The translations under genes were made by a program, and so were the position numbers. From Mesaphorura yosii (taxonomy: Eukaryota; Arthropoda; Collembola; Poduromorpha; Tullbergiidae): 64,000 nucleotides of DNA. The notes beneath the pieces were generated by a model that was not told the DNA's origin, did not search any database, and saw only the letters and a program-made list of their open reading frames with translations. This document shows, in pieces, positions 13,299-25,068 of this stretch. Numbering within the stretch: position 1 is the stretch's first letter; every line of letters starts with the position of its first letter. The stretch spans positions 1-64,000 of the forward strand of contig WIXG01000001.1 of the NCBI GenBank assembly GCA_009869945.1, given 5' to 3'.

Positions 13299-13975
13299 TT
13301 AAAAATCGAATACATGCGTAAATGGTCCGTTGGTCTCCATGCTAAGTATCTGCCTCGCCCCATAAATTCCGTGGTGCACAGCACTGTCAGGAGTCCTTTC
13401 CCGGATCTGCTGTCGAATTGTCTCGACTAATTTGGAAAATAGCATAAAGCCTTCCGTCTTCTCGGCCAATCCATGATACTGCATCGACTTCCCTTTCAGT
13501 TTTCCCGTCAGTGTGGCTTGCGGTACGATTAGAACGTCGAATCGGTTACTCGTACCGTCGGTGCCATCGTCTGGGGCAGCGTTGGTCGGTTGGATGAATT
13601 CGAGCGGGGATATTCGACGAGAAGGGTTGGTGCCAGCTGCAAGCGTTTCCAATGGCTCGCATAGTCTGGCTTCCAATACTGCTTTTGCTACGAAGAGATC
13701 AGATTAAAAACTAATTAAGAAAGCAAAGTTTAGGCAAAAAGTGGTCACGTGCTCGTTGGTTTAGTTAGGTTACAATATGCAATACCTATGACTTCGATCG
13801 AGTTCTCAGATGCTCCTTGTAAGAAGCAAACGTAGACGATCATGCCCCGTCCAATTGACACTGCAGGATCATTCGTGTCGAAACTTAGTTGCGCTTTGGT
13901 GCACTGCTGAATTATTATCTTGCAAATGTTGTCGGTCTGTTTGGCGAGTCGGGTGGGGTTGGCTGCAGCTGCCAT
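13299..13975 (-). CDS. DTD2: D-aminoacyl-tRNA deacylase 2 (animal-type tRNA deacylase)
   Basis: Hydrolyses mischarged aminoacyl-tRNA; the DTD2/ATD paralogue is known for removing L-alanine from tRNA-Thr(G4.U69) and has relaxed chiral selectivity. Two exons (13786-13975 and 13299-13687, transcribed right to left) give about 192 residues, slightly longer than the vertebrate protein. The conserved blocks are visible: GRGMIVYVCFLQGA near residue 43, VPQATLTGKLKGKSMQYH, and the C-terminal TNGPFTHVFDF carrying the Gly-Pro motif that in ATD faces the opposite way from classical DTD. The N-terminus has about 20 extra residues before the usual QQC start of the fold. An insertion rich in Asn/Asp/Gly precedes VPQATL. 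The gene is tail to tail with the LRR gene and head to head with RNF123, with 489 bases between start codons. Confidence 0.92.
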
Positions 13976-14464
13976 ATTATTACTAGATGATCAATGATCG
14001 TTGACACTAAAAAGCCACACTGTCACGGCTATAAGGTTGAACTGAGTTGTTGATAACTGCAATGTGAGTGGAAGTTATATACCGGCGATTCGAATTTTCA
14101 ACTCCCGGCTGCAGTCCTTTGTTGAGCGACCTGAAATACCTGATGAAATTCCTCGACGCTCAACATGCCCAGCTCCAAGCTGGAAGGTGTTCCACCAAGT
14201 CCAAGTGTCGTCGGAAGGCGGAAATCGGCATTGTTGCCATATTAGCACAGGTGAGGCAATCTGTTATTTGACATGGTGGGGACCTTTACCTTGACCGGCT
14301 CCTGCCCTAGCTTGGCGTAAAGGTTTTGTGCAATTTGAAATTAATCAGATTAGAGGCATTTGCATTGAATCTTCTGAGTAATTGTTACTGATAACTAACC
14401 AGGACTAGCAAAATCTTACAATCTGTCAACCTCTGCCTTCGTTTAATTTTAAGTCTAATGAGAA
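13976..14464 (+). promoter_or_regulatory. Divergent promoter region DTD2 / RNF123, possible untranslated exon
   Basis: This 489-base gap between two divergent start codons must hold both promoters. A good donor (cacag|gtgagg) at 14250/14251 with a possible acceptor at 14401-14402 suggests a non-coding first exon of RNF123. The open frame before that donor has no ATG, so I treat it as untranslated. No TATA box is evident. Confidence 0.4.
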
Positions 14465-17400
14465 ATGGCTCAATCGTCAACCCCACACAGCACGAATGCC
14501 ACAGATAGCGTCCTTTCGCTTTCACCCGACGTCCTTCGGCATGTATTTGGGTCTGAATTTGCTGCGGAGTTCATTACCCAACAAAGGCATGGAGTTCCTG
14601 CAGCGACTAAGGACCAAACTCTGTCAGACAAATCTGAAATTCCAATTCCAATCGACAATGCGAAGAAGGCAGAGCTTGGCTCTGCACTGGAGCCAATAAG
14701 TGCCCTCATTGCGAAAACTGGGATAAGTCACGCATCACACCACAGCTCGAAATCAGATAAAAATGCCACCGATACATCGAAGGTGCCACTTCTAGTCAGT
14801 AATGAACGAGAAACTCATCCACCTTCACATTCGCCGGCTAATCTTCTCACGAGGCACATGCAACAGAAACTTGACGCATTAGTTTCATCAAATCCGAACA
14901 TTCTGAACCACGAGAGACATATGGACGGGCGACTTGGACCAAAAGTGGTCAAATTCGATTACGAATCGCACGCGGGCTCCTTCGTCGTCAGTCAAGATCG
15001 ATTGGTGCTTAATTCTCAGAGTAATTTTGCGTCAATGCGGGCCAATGTGTGCGTATTCAAAGGTAAGGGTTGAAGCCAACGTAAACTGCCTGGCAATTTC
15101 AGTATTGCACCGCATTATATAATTGTTATACGAAATGTCAGGGAAGTGGCAGTACGAAGTACAACTAAATAGTAGTGGAATTATGCAGATTGGATGGGCG
15201 ACTCTGAATACCAAATTCACAAACGAGAAGGGCGTAGGTTGGTTATTGACAGCTTCAGTCAAGCATCTCCATGAAACCCGCTGCGTCTCCTTCTTGAAAC
15301 TCAGGCGACTCGGTCGACTCGTACGGCTTTGACGGAAACCGAATGCGGAAGTGGAACCTGAACGCTTCGCCGTTTGGTGGTCAAACATGGAAGAACGGTG
15401 ACGTGTTTGGATGCTGCATTGATCTGGACAACGGCGTGATCGAATACTACCGCAATGGGGCTTCGCTCGGGCAAGCCTTTAAAGGTGGGATACCACTACA
15501 TTCGCCGGGTCAATGTTGTCAGAAGACTGCAGCCATCAGCAATGCCATCCATATTTCGTTCCCACATTTCATTGACTTCGGTCTTCGATTATGGTTTCAG
15601 ACATTCATCGTGGACCTGGAATTGCTTACTTTCCAGCAGTCAGCCTGACCTATTCAGAGAGCTTAGTGATCAACTTTGGAGCACCACCGTTCTTGTTTCC
15701 GGTTTCCCAATATGAGCCACTGCAAATGTCCAATTTGGTCGAGGACACGAAATCCGTTTTGCTGCTGGTCTGGCTGGAGAAACTTGTCGACATTTATCCG
15801 TCCAGTAGCTCCCAACATATTCCAGGTACAGACACAAAATCAACCATTTTGATAGCAAATCAGCTGTTCAAGCTGCTGGAGAAGAATATTCGCTCTGCAT
15901 TCGTAATCGAGCACACTCTTCTGCCCTTCATCGCCAAACACTCTGGCCTGCCGGCGGATATCAAGTCGTACGACGCATCCACGTTCCATGCTTCTCCGAC
16001 CGGGAAAATCCCTCGACTCCTGGACCTGATGTGGGTATACTTGGAGGAGGTCGTTATGCACAATATACTGGAACAACTCTCCATCATTCTGATGACCTAC
16101 GTCAAATCTCACACGTACTCGTTTGCGTATCCGTATCAAATGTACAGTATCAAGCTCCTAATTGGTTTGGTGGAACACCGCACAACTCGTCGATACTTTC
16201 TCCACCATATTTTGTTCGACAACAGGAAGTAGGAGCAAGAAGCTGGTGGCTATTTTGGCTTATTTATCATTCTTCTTTAATTTCCTTGATTTTGCTGCTT
16301 TCAAAGGCTAGCGAATTTCCTGTACGTTCGTCCACTAGACGATGACATTATGAGAACGATGATTACGAGTCCCTGGTGGCCGGGCAAGTCATCGGATGGG
16401 TCGGCCGAGGCAAGAGCTTATGAACATGGATGCAGGACAATACACGAGAGGATAAGTCGTAAGCTTTTGGCCCATTTAATTTTTCCACAAACATGTACGT
16501 GAAAGTGAGAGCTTGATTGCGATTCTTTCAACAGATTTGGAGGACCTGCAAGTCACCCTGCTGCGAACGTTGCTGATAAATTCGGACGGAAAGGACACAC
16601 GACCGTCGTCTCGTGCAGTATTTTTAAAGCAGATGAGGAAATTCATTGAGGACACTTTGCGTGTAAGCAGAACACATCACATCAGTAAGCGAGGAGGACA
16701 TTTTACTCTTTTTCGTAATCACTAACCACCTTCATTGTAGCATGGCCAAGGCAGTTTGCATCCAATTAGCAAACCGATGTGTACGTTCTTTCGCCTACTC
16801 AAAACCGTCAGCGTACTTTGGGCATCTGAAGTTGGGGAGACATCGGCTTCTGGGCCAGCATTGCCGGACATTCCGGCCACGATGTTCTACGATAACTCCG
16901 TCGACTACTACGATCTGGGCCGAGTTGGTGGTCTAGCTAATCACCTGTACAGGACTTACCATGTCGAGGTATCACAGGCGCTTGGGACTGAGGACTACTA
17001 CACTCCCCCAGATCCGAACACGCTTCCTCAGCGATTTGGTTTCCAAATACTCCTGGGTCCATTCGGTCCGGAGAGCAATACAGAAAATGGATCATCTGGA
17101 ACAGGAACTGCGCCGATGATGCATCAAGACACGCCATTCCCCAGCGTTCTTGGTCTGGTTCCAGGCGTCCGTGCTGTCGAAGGCGTTCAGGCAATGGGCG
17201 CAGGAACGCAATCTGCTCCTGAGATTATGGCGCCACCTAACCAGGCGGAAGATGAACGAAGCGCCCAAACGGTGACGACCGCCGATCCCGCCAGTGAAGC
17301 TCCTAGCCTTGTTGATCTCAGTTTCGTACCAGCTCCCGAGCCAGCAACAACAGCTCCGGCAAACTATGCCCAAGGCCAAGTTTCTCAACAGCATGAAATA

Positions 17401-20017
17401 GCAACTCAAATTGCGGGTAGAAATTTGGAGCATCTTCTCAGCCTGCCTAATTTCGTCCCAAATAGTCAAGGTTCGTTACCGATTGTTTCAGTCCCTACTC
17501 CAATGAGTCTTCCAAATGGCCAAGGAGCCGAAAACAACGCTGAGGACATGTCGATCAGTGACACGAGCTCCGTGTCGCTGGTGAGCGGCGAGAACTCGCA
17601 GAACTCAACGACGGGGTATGTACGTTTGTGAAACTCTTAAGTAAGTCTTAAGGTTTCCTTAAAAACTAATCTATTCTGCTGCAGCCGTGTTCCTCAGAAC
17701 ATTTTCCAACGCATGGAAGGGGTATTTGGTCCGGACGTCGCTTTCACGCTTATTCCAGGTGGACTTTTTGGATTCGGGCACATGGGCAGGCAGATTCGAC
17801 CCAAGATTCCTCACGAAACGGAAATCAGTCGCCATCAAGGTGCGATGAACATTCAAACGAGTTTACGGGAGTTGCTCGATGACTGCATCCTCATTTTCGT
17901 TGCTGCCGTGAGTGCTCATGTGGAGAAAGTCGTTGGAATTCGTACCAACGTGGACTCATACATCGAAGCCATTGCCAATGCAAAAGAAAGGCTAACAAAA
18001 CACAGTGCTAAGCTTTCTGTAGCTCACAAAATAGAACTTCAACGTTCCATCGAAGTATTCGAGGAAAAGCTGACCGAGGAAGTGAAGCACATGACATGGA
18101 TCAAAAGTGTACTCTTTACACCAGAAAGACAGGGTCTGACGGTGGCTTTGTTAAGAACAATTTTGACAAGTTTAAAGCGATCTTCTGATCTCGGACTGCT
18201 GTTTCGATTCACGCCCGATGTCTACATTGCGGCAATGGTCAAATTGACCTCTTTTCTACTCAATCAAATGCATCCGACTGTTCCCTATCAGCAAATTCAA
18301 GGTACACTTCAAATTCATTTTCGAGAAGCATTCAAGCTCCATGGTCATTTCATTGGACAGGATTTGAAGTTTTGTATCGTGATGTGGCCGAATTTGTCGC
18401 TCTTCATTTTATGGACAGTCGCATCGCACTTTCTGAAACGAAGGACACTCTCACTCAAACGTTGAGTAAATTCATCTGCAATCGCACCTTGTTGACAGCA
18501 ATTGAGACGATGCCCGAAGCGTCTCAGCTGGAGATGGTGAAAGCACTGCTCAAGCCTTACGATAAGAGAGCGTGGGCACAGAGTAATTGGATGCTGGTCA
18601 GGATATGGCAGGGGAATGGGTTCGGATTCCAGTATTTGAATTGTGCATCTGCAAGAAAGTCGTATCAGTCAAGAGGAGTTCAGGACGAATTCGGAATTTC
18701 TACTGATTTACGTAAGTCATTTGACCAATTTTACCTTCAAAACAGCACAACAAGAAAGCAAGCACCCTGAGTTTTACTTCTCTTTTCAGCTCCGACACCA
18801 TCACCGATTCTCCAACAGCACATCAGAGCAGTTTTGCTGGGAGACCAAGAACTGGCCTCGAGTTACCTCCACTCACTGCTGAATCAATTGAATTGGTCTT
18901 TTTCGGAATTCATCGGGTTGATGCAGGAGGTACAATCGAATTGCAGTCACAGCTTCAGCTTGCTTTGTCAGTATTCAATAGCCGTGCTACCATTTAGATA
19001 AACACTGCAACGTCTCAATCGGAGACTGTTCACTTTGACCATCGCCAGCTAAGAGTGTGTTGCACATGTTTCGAATTGACACAAGCACTTTTGCGTGTGG
19101 TCGAGATGGTTGTCTCAATTGCCAGTCCCGTGATTGCAGACTTCAGAAGAGAAAACGCACAGCACTTATTGGAACGGCTTTGCATGGTATGACGAAGGCG
19201 AGAAAATGACAAGTTGCCTTAAGTTGTTGCAGATATTCACAATGAGTTCGCTTGGCTTCCAGCTGCTGAGTCAAGTCCTAAATCGCGTTGCCAGCAGTTC
19301 CGGCACATTTGGTCAAGTAGTAGATCTGGAATTGACAGGCCTTGACACCGTAACCTACTACGCAATGCTGACCAGTGTTGCGGGTATTCTGATAGCATTG
19401 TTGCGTGATGAAGTTAAAATCAACGAGAGTACGTCAACATGTGCTTGTGTCCTCCAGATTGCTTTCAGATCGGTTATATTATTGGTTACAGAGGCTAACT
19501 TGCCAATAACTAAAACCATACTCCTTGAGCCCAGCATGCAAATCAACTGCTTAGCCTTTCTGATTGGCGAATCACGAGGAGCGCGTGTGCTGGAGCATCC
19601 TTTCACGCTTCGTGCCAGTGAGTTGTCATTTCAGTCAATTGACGATTTGACAAACCACAAATTTGCTCATAGAATCATTTGGAATTAGACGTTCCTGAGG
19701 ACATACGCCCCACCGAGATGCACAGTCTGGAGGCAACCCTCGCCCACTTGAACAAATGGAACGGGGAATTCCAGCGAGAGTTTGAATCCATCTCGGAGGA
19801 TGAGATTTGCACGATCTGCTATGCATCTCCGAAGTCTGTGACGATGATACCGTGCAATCATCGAAGCTGTCGGGCGTGCATCACACATCACCTGTTGACC
19901 AAGCACATGTGCTTCTTCTGCAAACGGAAGATCGAGAAAGTGGTGGCTGACGATGGAGCTGTGGTGTTCAACGAACCCATCGGTGCTCTAGACGTTAATC
20001 CGCATACTCCACTTTAG
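14465..20017 (+). CDS. RNF123: E3 ubiquitin-protein ligase RNF123 (KPC1)
   Basis: Catalytic subunit of the Kip1 ubiquitylation-promoting complex; in vertebrates it ubiquitylates p27Kip1 and processes NF-kB p105. Fourteen exons (14465-15062, 15142-15237, 15305-15484, 15601-16228, 16307-16458, 16535-16662, 16741-17615, 17685-18301, 18361-18711, 18790-18929, 18998-19186, 19233-19428, 19492-19617, 19689-20017) give about 1,534 residues, longer than the human 1,314. An SPRY domain lies around residues 150-360 ([32 protein letters not shown]). Helical KPC1-specific segments follow, including PWWPG, RAYEHGC and [16 protein letters not shown]-terminal C3HC4 RING runs from about residue 1,464 ([17 protein letters not shown]). 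The extra length comes from an N-terminal Ser-rich region of about 150 residues and a Pro/Ala/Gln-rich insert (17000-17600). All eight RING zinc ligands are present. Confidence 0.96.
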
Positions 20018-20631
20018 TTTTGTTACAGGCATTGCAATTTCGGGAACAGTAAACACTTCAAAATTGTGAGTACAGCGATGTTGGACAGTGGAATTTTATA
20101 AATTGAGGCTGAATCTGACAGTTGCGTTTTAACCGAGTTGTGGGCAGTTTTTAAATCAGAATCCCGACTCGTGGCTTTTCTCCATAGCATTCTCCAATGC
20201 TCAATCGGCCAGTTTCAAGTGGCAGCAAGACGTTGATGGGGTGCTTTGAGACTTGAAATTCGCTGGTGCTGGTGTGCTTTTTGTAAACCAAAAGCGCGTT
20301 TGATCTTTCGTATTTATATCAAGATAAAAGAGTACCGTTTCCGAAGATTGATAGCAGCTATTTCGGCAAAGTTTAAGGCCTTACATCATTTGATCACCAG
20401 CATTAGTTATCGGCTTATGGTTAGGTGCTGAAGGCAAAGGTAAGTGCTTAACAAGTCAGTTAAAGTAAATATGCCTAAGTCAATCACCAGTATCTTCTTT
20501 CTTTTAGCCGTTCAACTTGCACATGATGCTGTCAAACTCTGCTAGGCTGGGTGGTCTTCAACGCGACAACATTACGAAGATCCTTTATTACTGACACTGA
20601 ATAATTTTAATTGGGGAATGAATCGACCGTA
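20018..20631 (+). other. RNF123 3' flank and RECQ1 leader with a 5'UTR intron
   Basis: No protein gene is supported here. A consensus donor (caaag|gtaagt) at 20440 and acceptor (cttttag) ending at 20507 define a likely 68-base intron in the untranslated leader of the RECQ1 gene. No canonical poly(A) signal for RNF123 was found within the first 100 bases after its stop. Confidence 0.5.
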
Positions 20632-22869
20632 ATGGCTTCCGCTTTCAGCTCCAAGTCCAAGACCAAACCCAACGGCAATGGTAAGAAGAATTCAAGCAAG
20701 TTAACTGCTCAATTGGCATCCACGTTCATGTCCTCGGAGATTTCCAACAGTGGACTAGTACCATTGGCTCAGAAATTGCAAAGTGACCTGAGAACCCACC
20801 AAAAGGAGCTCCTGGACGTGTCCCAATCGATAAAGGCGCTCAATGCCCGTAAGAAAGAAATAGAATCTCAGATCAAGTCGATCAAATCAGAACTCAAATT
20901 ATTATCCGAACGGGAATCAAGCCTGGAGGAATTTGGCAGAAACGATTTTGCATGGTCAGCTGAAATGTGGTTCAAGCTTGAAACGGTGTTCAACATCAAA
21001 GAATTCCGTTCACAGCAATTGGTGGCCATTAATGCGACAATGAGCAAGATCGATTGTCTTCTGGTCATGCCGACTGGCGGAGGCAAGTCGCTGTGCTTTC
21101 AATTACCAGCCATTTTAACTCCCGGAATCACACTGGTCATCTCGCCGTTGATATCTTTGATGGAGGACCAGTACGAATCGCTACGATCTCTCAAAATTCC
21201 GTCCGCAATTTTCAACTCCAACACAAGCAAAGATGAAGCGAAAGACATAATGAAAGCTTTAAGTTCACACTCGACGTCTGATTTAAAGATTATTTATGTA
21301 ACACCAGAGAAAATTGCGAAAAGTAAGCGTTTGATGTCGAATCTCGAAAAGCTCTACAGCTCGAACGGATTTGCACGGCTCGTGATTGATGAAGTTCACT
21401 GTTGCTCAACGTGGGGGCATGACTTTCGCCCCGACTATAAATTCCTCAATATAATGAAGAAGCAATTTCCAAATACGCCGATTTTGGGACTCACGGCCAC
21501 GGCCACACCAGCTGTTATCGTAGACATTCAGAAAATGTTGAACATCGAGAGTTCATTGGTTTTCAAAGACACTTTCTTCCGACCAACATTAATCTATGAA
21601 GTTCTTGACTGTACAACCAAAGACAAGACACAGTTCCTCGAGCGAATTATCAGAAAGCGGTTCAAGACAAGTTCTTCTGGGATTATTTACTGCCTGACCA
21701 TCAAAGATACTGAAGAGGTTTCAAAGGAGCTCCGAAATGCCGGAATCCGTGCATCACCTTACCACGCGTATCTTTCACCGGAAGAAAGAAGCAGTACGCA
21801 GACGAAATGGTACAAGAACGAAGTTCAGTGCATTGTTGCAACAATCGCGTTTGGCATGGGCATTAACAAGCTGGATGTTGACTACGTCGTGCACTATTCC
21901 ATGTCAAAGTCTATCGAAAATTATTATCAAGAAAGTGGTCGTGCTGGGCGTGATGGGCGAGATGCATACTGTATCCTGCTATTCAACGTTGCCGATTTGT
22001 TCCGCACAACCCAGATTATGATGACCGAAAAGCACGGGACAAGAAACGCGTACAAAATGCTTCAGTACTCCTTGGATCGAAAGAATTGCCGGAAGAAGTT
22101 CATGGCGGAACATTTTGGTGACGCGTGGAATGACGCTGAGGACTTGTGTAAACAACATTGTGATAACTGCATGAGTCGTAGTTCCAACTTCAAACCTGAT
22201 AGAATGAATGTGAAGCCATTGTTGGGCGATCTGATCAAGATAATAAGCAACGCCGAAGATGCAGAGCAAAGAATAACGCACATCAAACTAATGAACGCAC
22301 TGTATCGAACTCAAGGCAGTACGAAACTCCGGGTCGATGGAATGCAGATCCCAAAAATTTCAAAAGAAGTCTGTGATAGCGTACTAGGACAGCTTTTACT
22401 TGATGGTCACTTGAAGGAAGAATTTCATTTCACGCCGTATTCGACAATTAGCTACATTGCTCCTGGTGATCGACTATCGATGGCTGGTGACATTTTCTAC
22501 GATTTGTACCCTGTCAGGATTAAATCTATAATGGGGACGTCAAGCAAGAAGAACGGAAGCGAAGCCGAGTCAAGGGAACGAGTTACACGAGTTCCTGAAG
22601 CTGCCTCTGTGGTAAAGCCAATTAAGCCTGAACCTGGCCAACCTGGGGAGGATTCGTTCGACATCGAATCTTATGATACACCCGAGAAGAATATGAATGA
22701 GGACGACAAAGTCAAAGTGAAGCAGAAGAAGGTGAAGGCGTCAACCAGCAATACCGGTGTGAAGACTGAAAGCACGATCGAAGTAGTTGACATAACCGAT
22801 GATGACGATGACGAGCCAACTAAAAAGAAGTTTAAGTTTAATCATAAAGCATTACCAACATTAATTTAA
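20632..22869 (+). CDS. RECQL: RecQ1-type ATP-dependent DNA helicase, intronless
   Basis: 3'-5' DNA helicase that unwinds forks and restores reversed forks in the nucleus. One uninterrupted frame of 745 residues from the first in-frame ATG. Motifs in order: FRSQQLVAINATM (motif 0), MPTGGGKS (Walker A, about residue 146), DEVHCCSTWGHDFRPDY (motif II and aromatic-rich loop, about 253), GLTATATP, SGIIYC, ATIAFGMGINKLDV and YYQESGRAGRDGRD (motif VI). The RecQ-Ct zinc cysteines C, C, HC and C lie around 480-515, followed by a winged helix. No HRDC domain is present, as in RECQ1. Motif V has GINK where RECQ1 usually has GIDK; WRN carries the same Asn. The C-terminal 130 residues are Lys/Glu-rich with KPIKPEP-like stretches and a KKKFKF basic patch, probably the nuclear signal. 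It is the only long gene in the window without coding introns. Confidence 0.95.
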   Translation: MASAFSSKSKTKPNGNGKKNSSKLTAQLASTFMSSEISNSGLVPLAQKLQSDLRTHQKELLDVSQSIKALNARKKEIESQIKSIKSELKLLSERESSLEEFGRNDFAWSAEMWFKLETVFNIKEFRSQQLVAINATMSKIDCLLVMPTGGGKSLCFQLPAILTPGITLVISPLISLMEDQYESLRSLKIPSAIFNSNTSKDEAKDIMKALSSHSTSDLKIIYVTPEKIAKSKRLMSNLEKLYSSNGFARLVIDEVHCCSTWGHDFRPDYKFLNIMKKQFPNTPILGLTATATPAVIVDIQKMLNIESSLVFKDTFFRPTLIYEVLDCTTKDKTQFLERIIRKRFKTSSSGIIYCLTIKDTEEVSKELRNAGIRASPYHAYLSPEERSSTQTKWYKNEVQCIVATIAFGMGINKLDVDYVVHYSMSKSIENYYQESGRAGRDGRDAYCILLFNVADLFRTTQIMMTEKHGTRNAYKMLQYSLDRKNCRKKFMAEHFGDAWNDAEDLCKQHCDNCMSRSSNFKPDRMNVKPLLGDLIKIISNAEDAEQRITHIKLMNALYRTQGSTKLRVDGMQIPKISKEVCDSVLGQLLLDGHLKEEFHFTPYSTISYIAPGDRLSMAGDIFYDLYPVRIKSIMGTSSKKNGSEAESRERVTRVPEAASVVKPIKPEPGQPGEDSFDIESYDTPEKNMNEDDKVKVKQKKVKASTSNTGVKTESTIEVVDITDDDDDEPTKKKFKFNHKALPTLI

Positions 22870-22944
22870 GCAGCCGTTCATAACTTAAGTTTCGAACACA
22901 ATAACTCCGCTTGTTAATGCCGATGATATTTTACCTTTTACACG

Positions 22945-22996
22945 AATAAATCTCTGATATAAGTTTCACTTCTGTATGCAATTCAATATTTTTATT
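22945..22996. terminator. Convergent poly(A) signals of RECQ1 and carboxypeptidase
   Basis: AATAAA on the plus strand at 22945-22950 serves RECQ1. AATAAA on the minus strand at 22996-22991, 50 bases after the carboxypeptidase stop, serves the opposing gene. The two 3' ends are therefore adjacent or overlapping. Confidence 0.65.
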
Positions 22997-23045
22997 TCTT
23001 TGGCCGAATAACACATTTTTAAAGAGTTTAAGTAACAATTGGTTC

Positions 23046-25068
23046 TTAATTTCCCATTAAGAATCTCGCCACGACCTGGAAAGCGGCCCAAGTTTCTTGT
23101 CCGCTTGGAATGATCTGTGCCGGCGGCAAGAGGAAACCATATGCGCCTCTGTCGCGCAGCTCCACGGTGTACGAGTACGGGAACCCAGCAAGTCCGTACG
23201 CCTAAACACAAAAGTAAAGCTCAGTTATCGTTTGATACATCTCTAACGAAATGCAAGGCTTCAGTTGATTTTTTAGGCTTACCCAATCATCAGAGCCACC
23301 TGCCCCTGGACCTGCGTCAATTTCGGGTACAATTAACATCTGTTTACTTCACTCCCATGATAACGTGAAGTAAGAACGCTTACTCAAAAGTTCGGTGACT
23401 GATCCAACTTGATATACAGTGCCATGAACCTCTCGAAGTGCGTTGGTCGCAGCAATTCCAAGTGCCTTGTGGGCAGCATAGTCAGCTAAAAGCAGATCAC
23501 AATTGCAATGACTGGCAAGTGAGGCAAGGCAAGTATTTGAAGCACGATTCTTACGTGGCAAGTCGTAGCTGTCTCCCCATGGCGAAATCCAGACCTGCTG
23601 GTAGGAGTGCACTGACAACGAAACCTGCCAATTGATGTTTGGGTTTCCGAGGATGAAGTCATGGATGGCTTTTGTTTCAGGCTCCGACCAAACGTTGGGT
23701 CCTCTGTAGATGTCAGAGCTGGAAACCGAAAAAGAACATCAGTTCATTCCCGTTTGATTGCAAATCCCGCAATAACCATGTGAAATAAGTTGTACATGTA
23801 ACTCACCATTTATCCGTGCTGGTGCCCGGCCCTCCGTAGCCATACTCAAAGTTCCTTTCAAATGTTCAAAATCACGAGAATTGTAGATTGTAGATTGAGA
23901 CAATTTTTTACGCAAAAGACGCAGGAAGCAACAGAAAGCGAGAAGGATTTTGGATTTACCTGTTTGGATCAACGCCCTACGGAAAGACGTAAAACAGGAA
24001 TAACGTGAGACCAAGTGGCAAGATACTCGCTAGCGCCGGTAGGTACATGCGTTGAAACTTACCCTGCAGCCAAGTGGTGACGCGTGGTCCGATCTCGTCT
24101 TTCTCCACAACCGGGTGGTGGTGTGTGAAAATTCGTATCCGTCAGGATTCGCCGATGGCAGAAAATAGAAATCGACGCCGTTCAAGATGTCACGGTATTG
24201 AGAATTGTTTCGCAGCAGCTCGTTAATGATCCAGGTTGTAGTCGCTGGAGCGATCCATTCACGTGAGTGAATACCTTCGAAGAAGATTAGAAGAGCCCAA
24301 GGTCAATCGTGAAATAAATGCTGCCCTTTTATGCAATTTCAATTGCATTTGCATTGCATACCTGCGTCAACCCAAATGGTCGGCTTGTTTACGCCCAAGT
24401 TGCCAACCTTAATCACTTTCAAGTCGCGGCCTTCTGTGCTCCTACCAATGCTGAACACGGTCGCGAGTGTTGGGAACTCAGCAGCGATGTCATCCAGGAA
24501 GCTGTGAATCTATGAGTTCAAATGGAAGAATGTACAATGAAGACCACTTCAACGAACAAAATGATCTCATTGTCACGTACCGTGGACACTCGCTGGTAGG
24601 CGACCCAGTCCATCTGCACCGAAGCTCGATTGCTCCTGCGCTCTTCAGCTACAAGGCTACAACAGAATGCGCGAATTAAGCATACAATTAAGTCGATTAC
24701 GATTACGAGTTTACCATTAGCACTTGACTTACGCTTCAACATCTGGAATATGGACTTCATACGCCAGACTGTGAATCTGCAAGAATATTTCCAATCCATC
24801 GTGTCCATTGGTCATGATATCGACAAAGCCAATGCGTGGGTCAGTCCAGAAGTCGTACTTGTCTTCGAGGGTTGACAGAGCGTCCCTCTGCTCGGCGGTC
24901 TCAACTTTGACCCTCAAGACTTTGTACCTGGAAATGAATTTGGACACGGTCAATGGCCATATTTGTTACTCACTCGTGACAGCAATGAGCTTCTTTTTAC
25001 CCGGCATACGACGTGAACTCGGCACACGCTAGCGAAGCTAGGCAAAATAGAATTACAGCTTGCTTCAT
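23046..25068 (-). CDS. Secreted metallocarboxypeptidase, M14A, carboxypeptidase B type
   Basis: Zinc exopeptidase made as a secreted zymogen, probably digestive. Eleven exons read right to left: 25068-25001, 24927-24733, 24656-24581, 24509-24362, 24274-24063, 23976-23960, 23854-23807, 23718-23555, 23485-23384, 23311-23283, 23201-23046; total 404 residues. A signal peptide ([16 protein letters not shown]) is followed by an activation propeptide of about 90 residues. The catalytic domain shows zinc ligands His and Glu in HSRE and His in LSVHSY. The carboxylate-binding pair lies in GVDPNRN and the general base Glu in YTVELRD. AGGSDDW has Asp at the specificity position (residue 255 in bovine numbering), which favours basic C-terminal residues, that is, carboxypeptidase B. 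Two exons are tiny: 17 bases (23960-23976, carrying GVDPNR) and 29 bases (23283-23311, carrying GGSDDW). Confidence 0.95.

Noticed and set aside
14068-14271. Open frame of 67 codons ending in a splice donor upstream of RNF123
   Set aside because: It lacks an ATG and resembles nothing; kept only as a possible untranslated exon.
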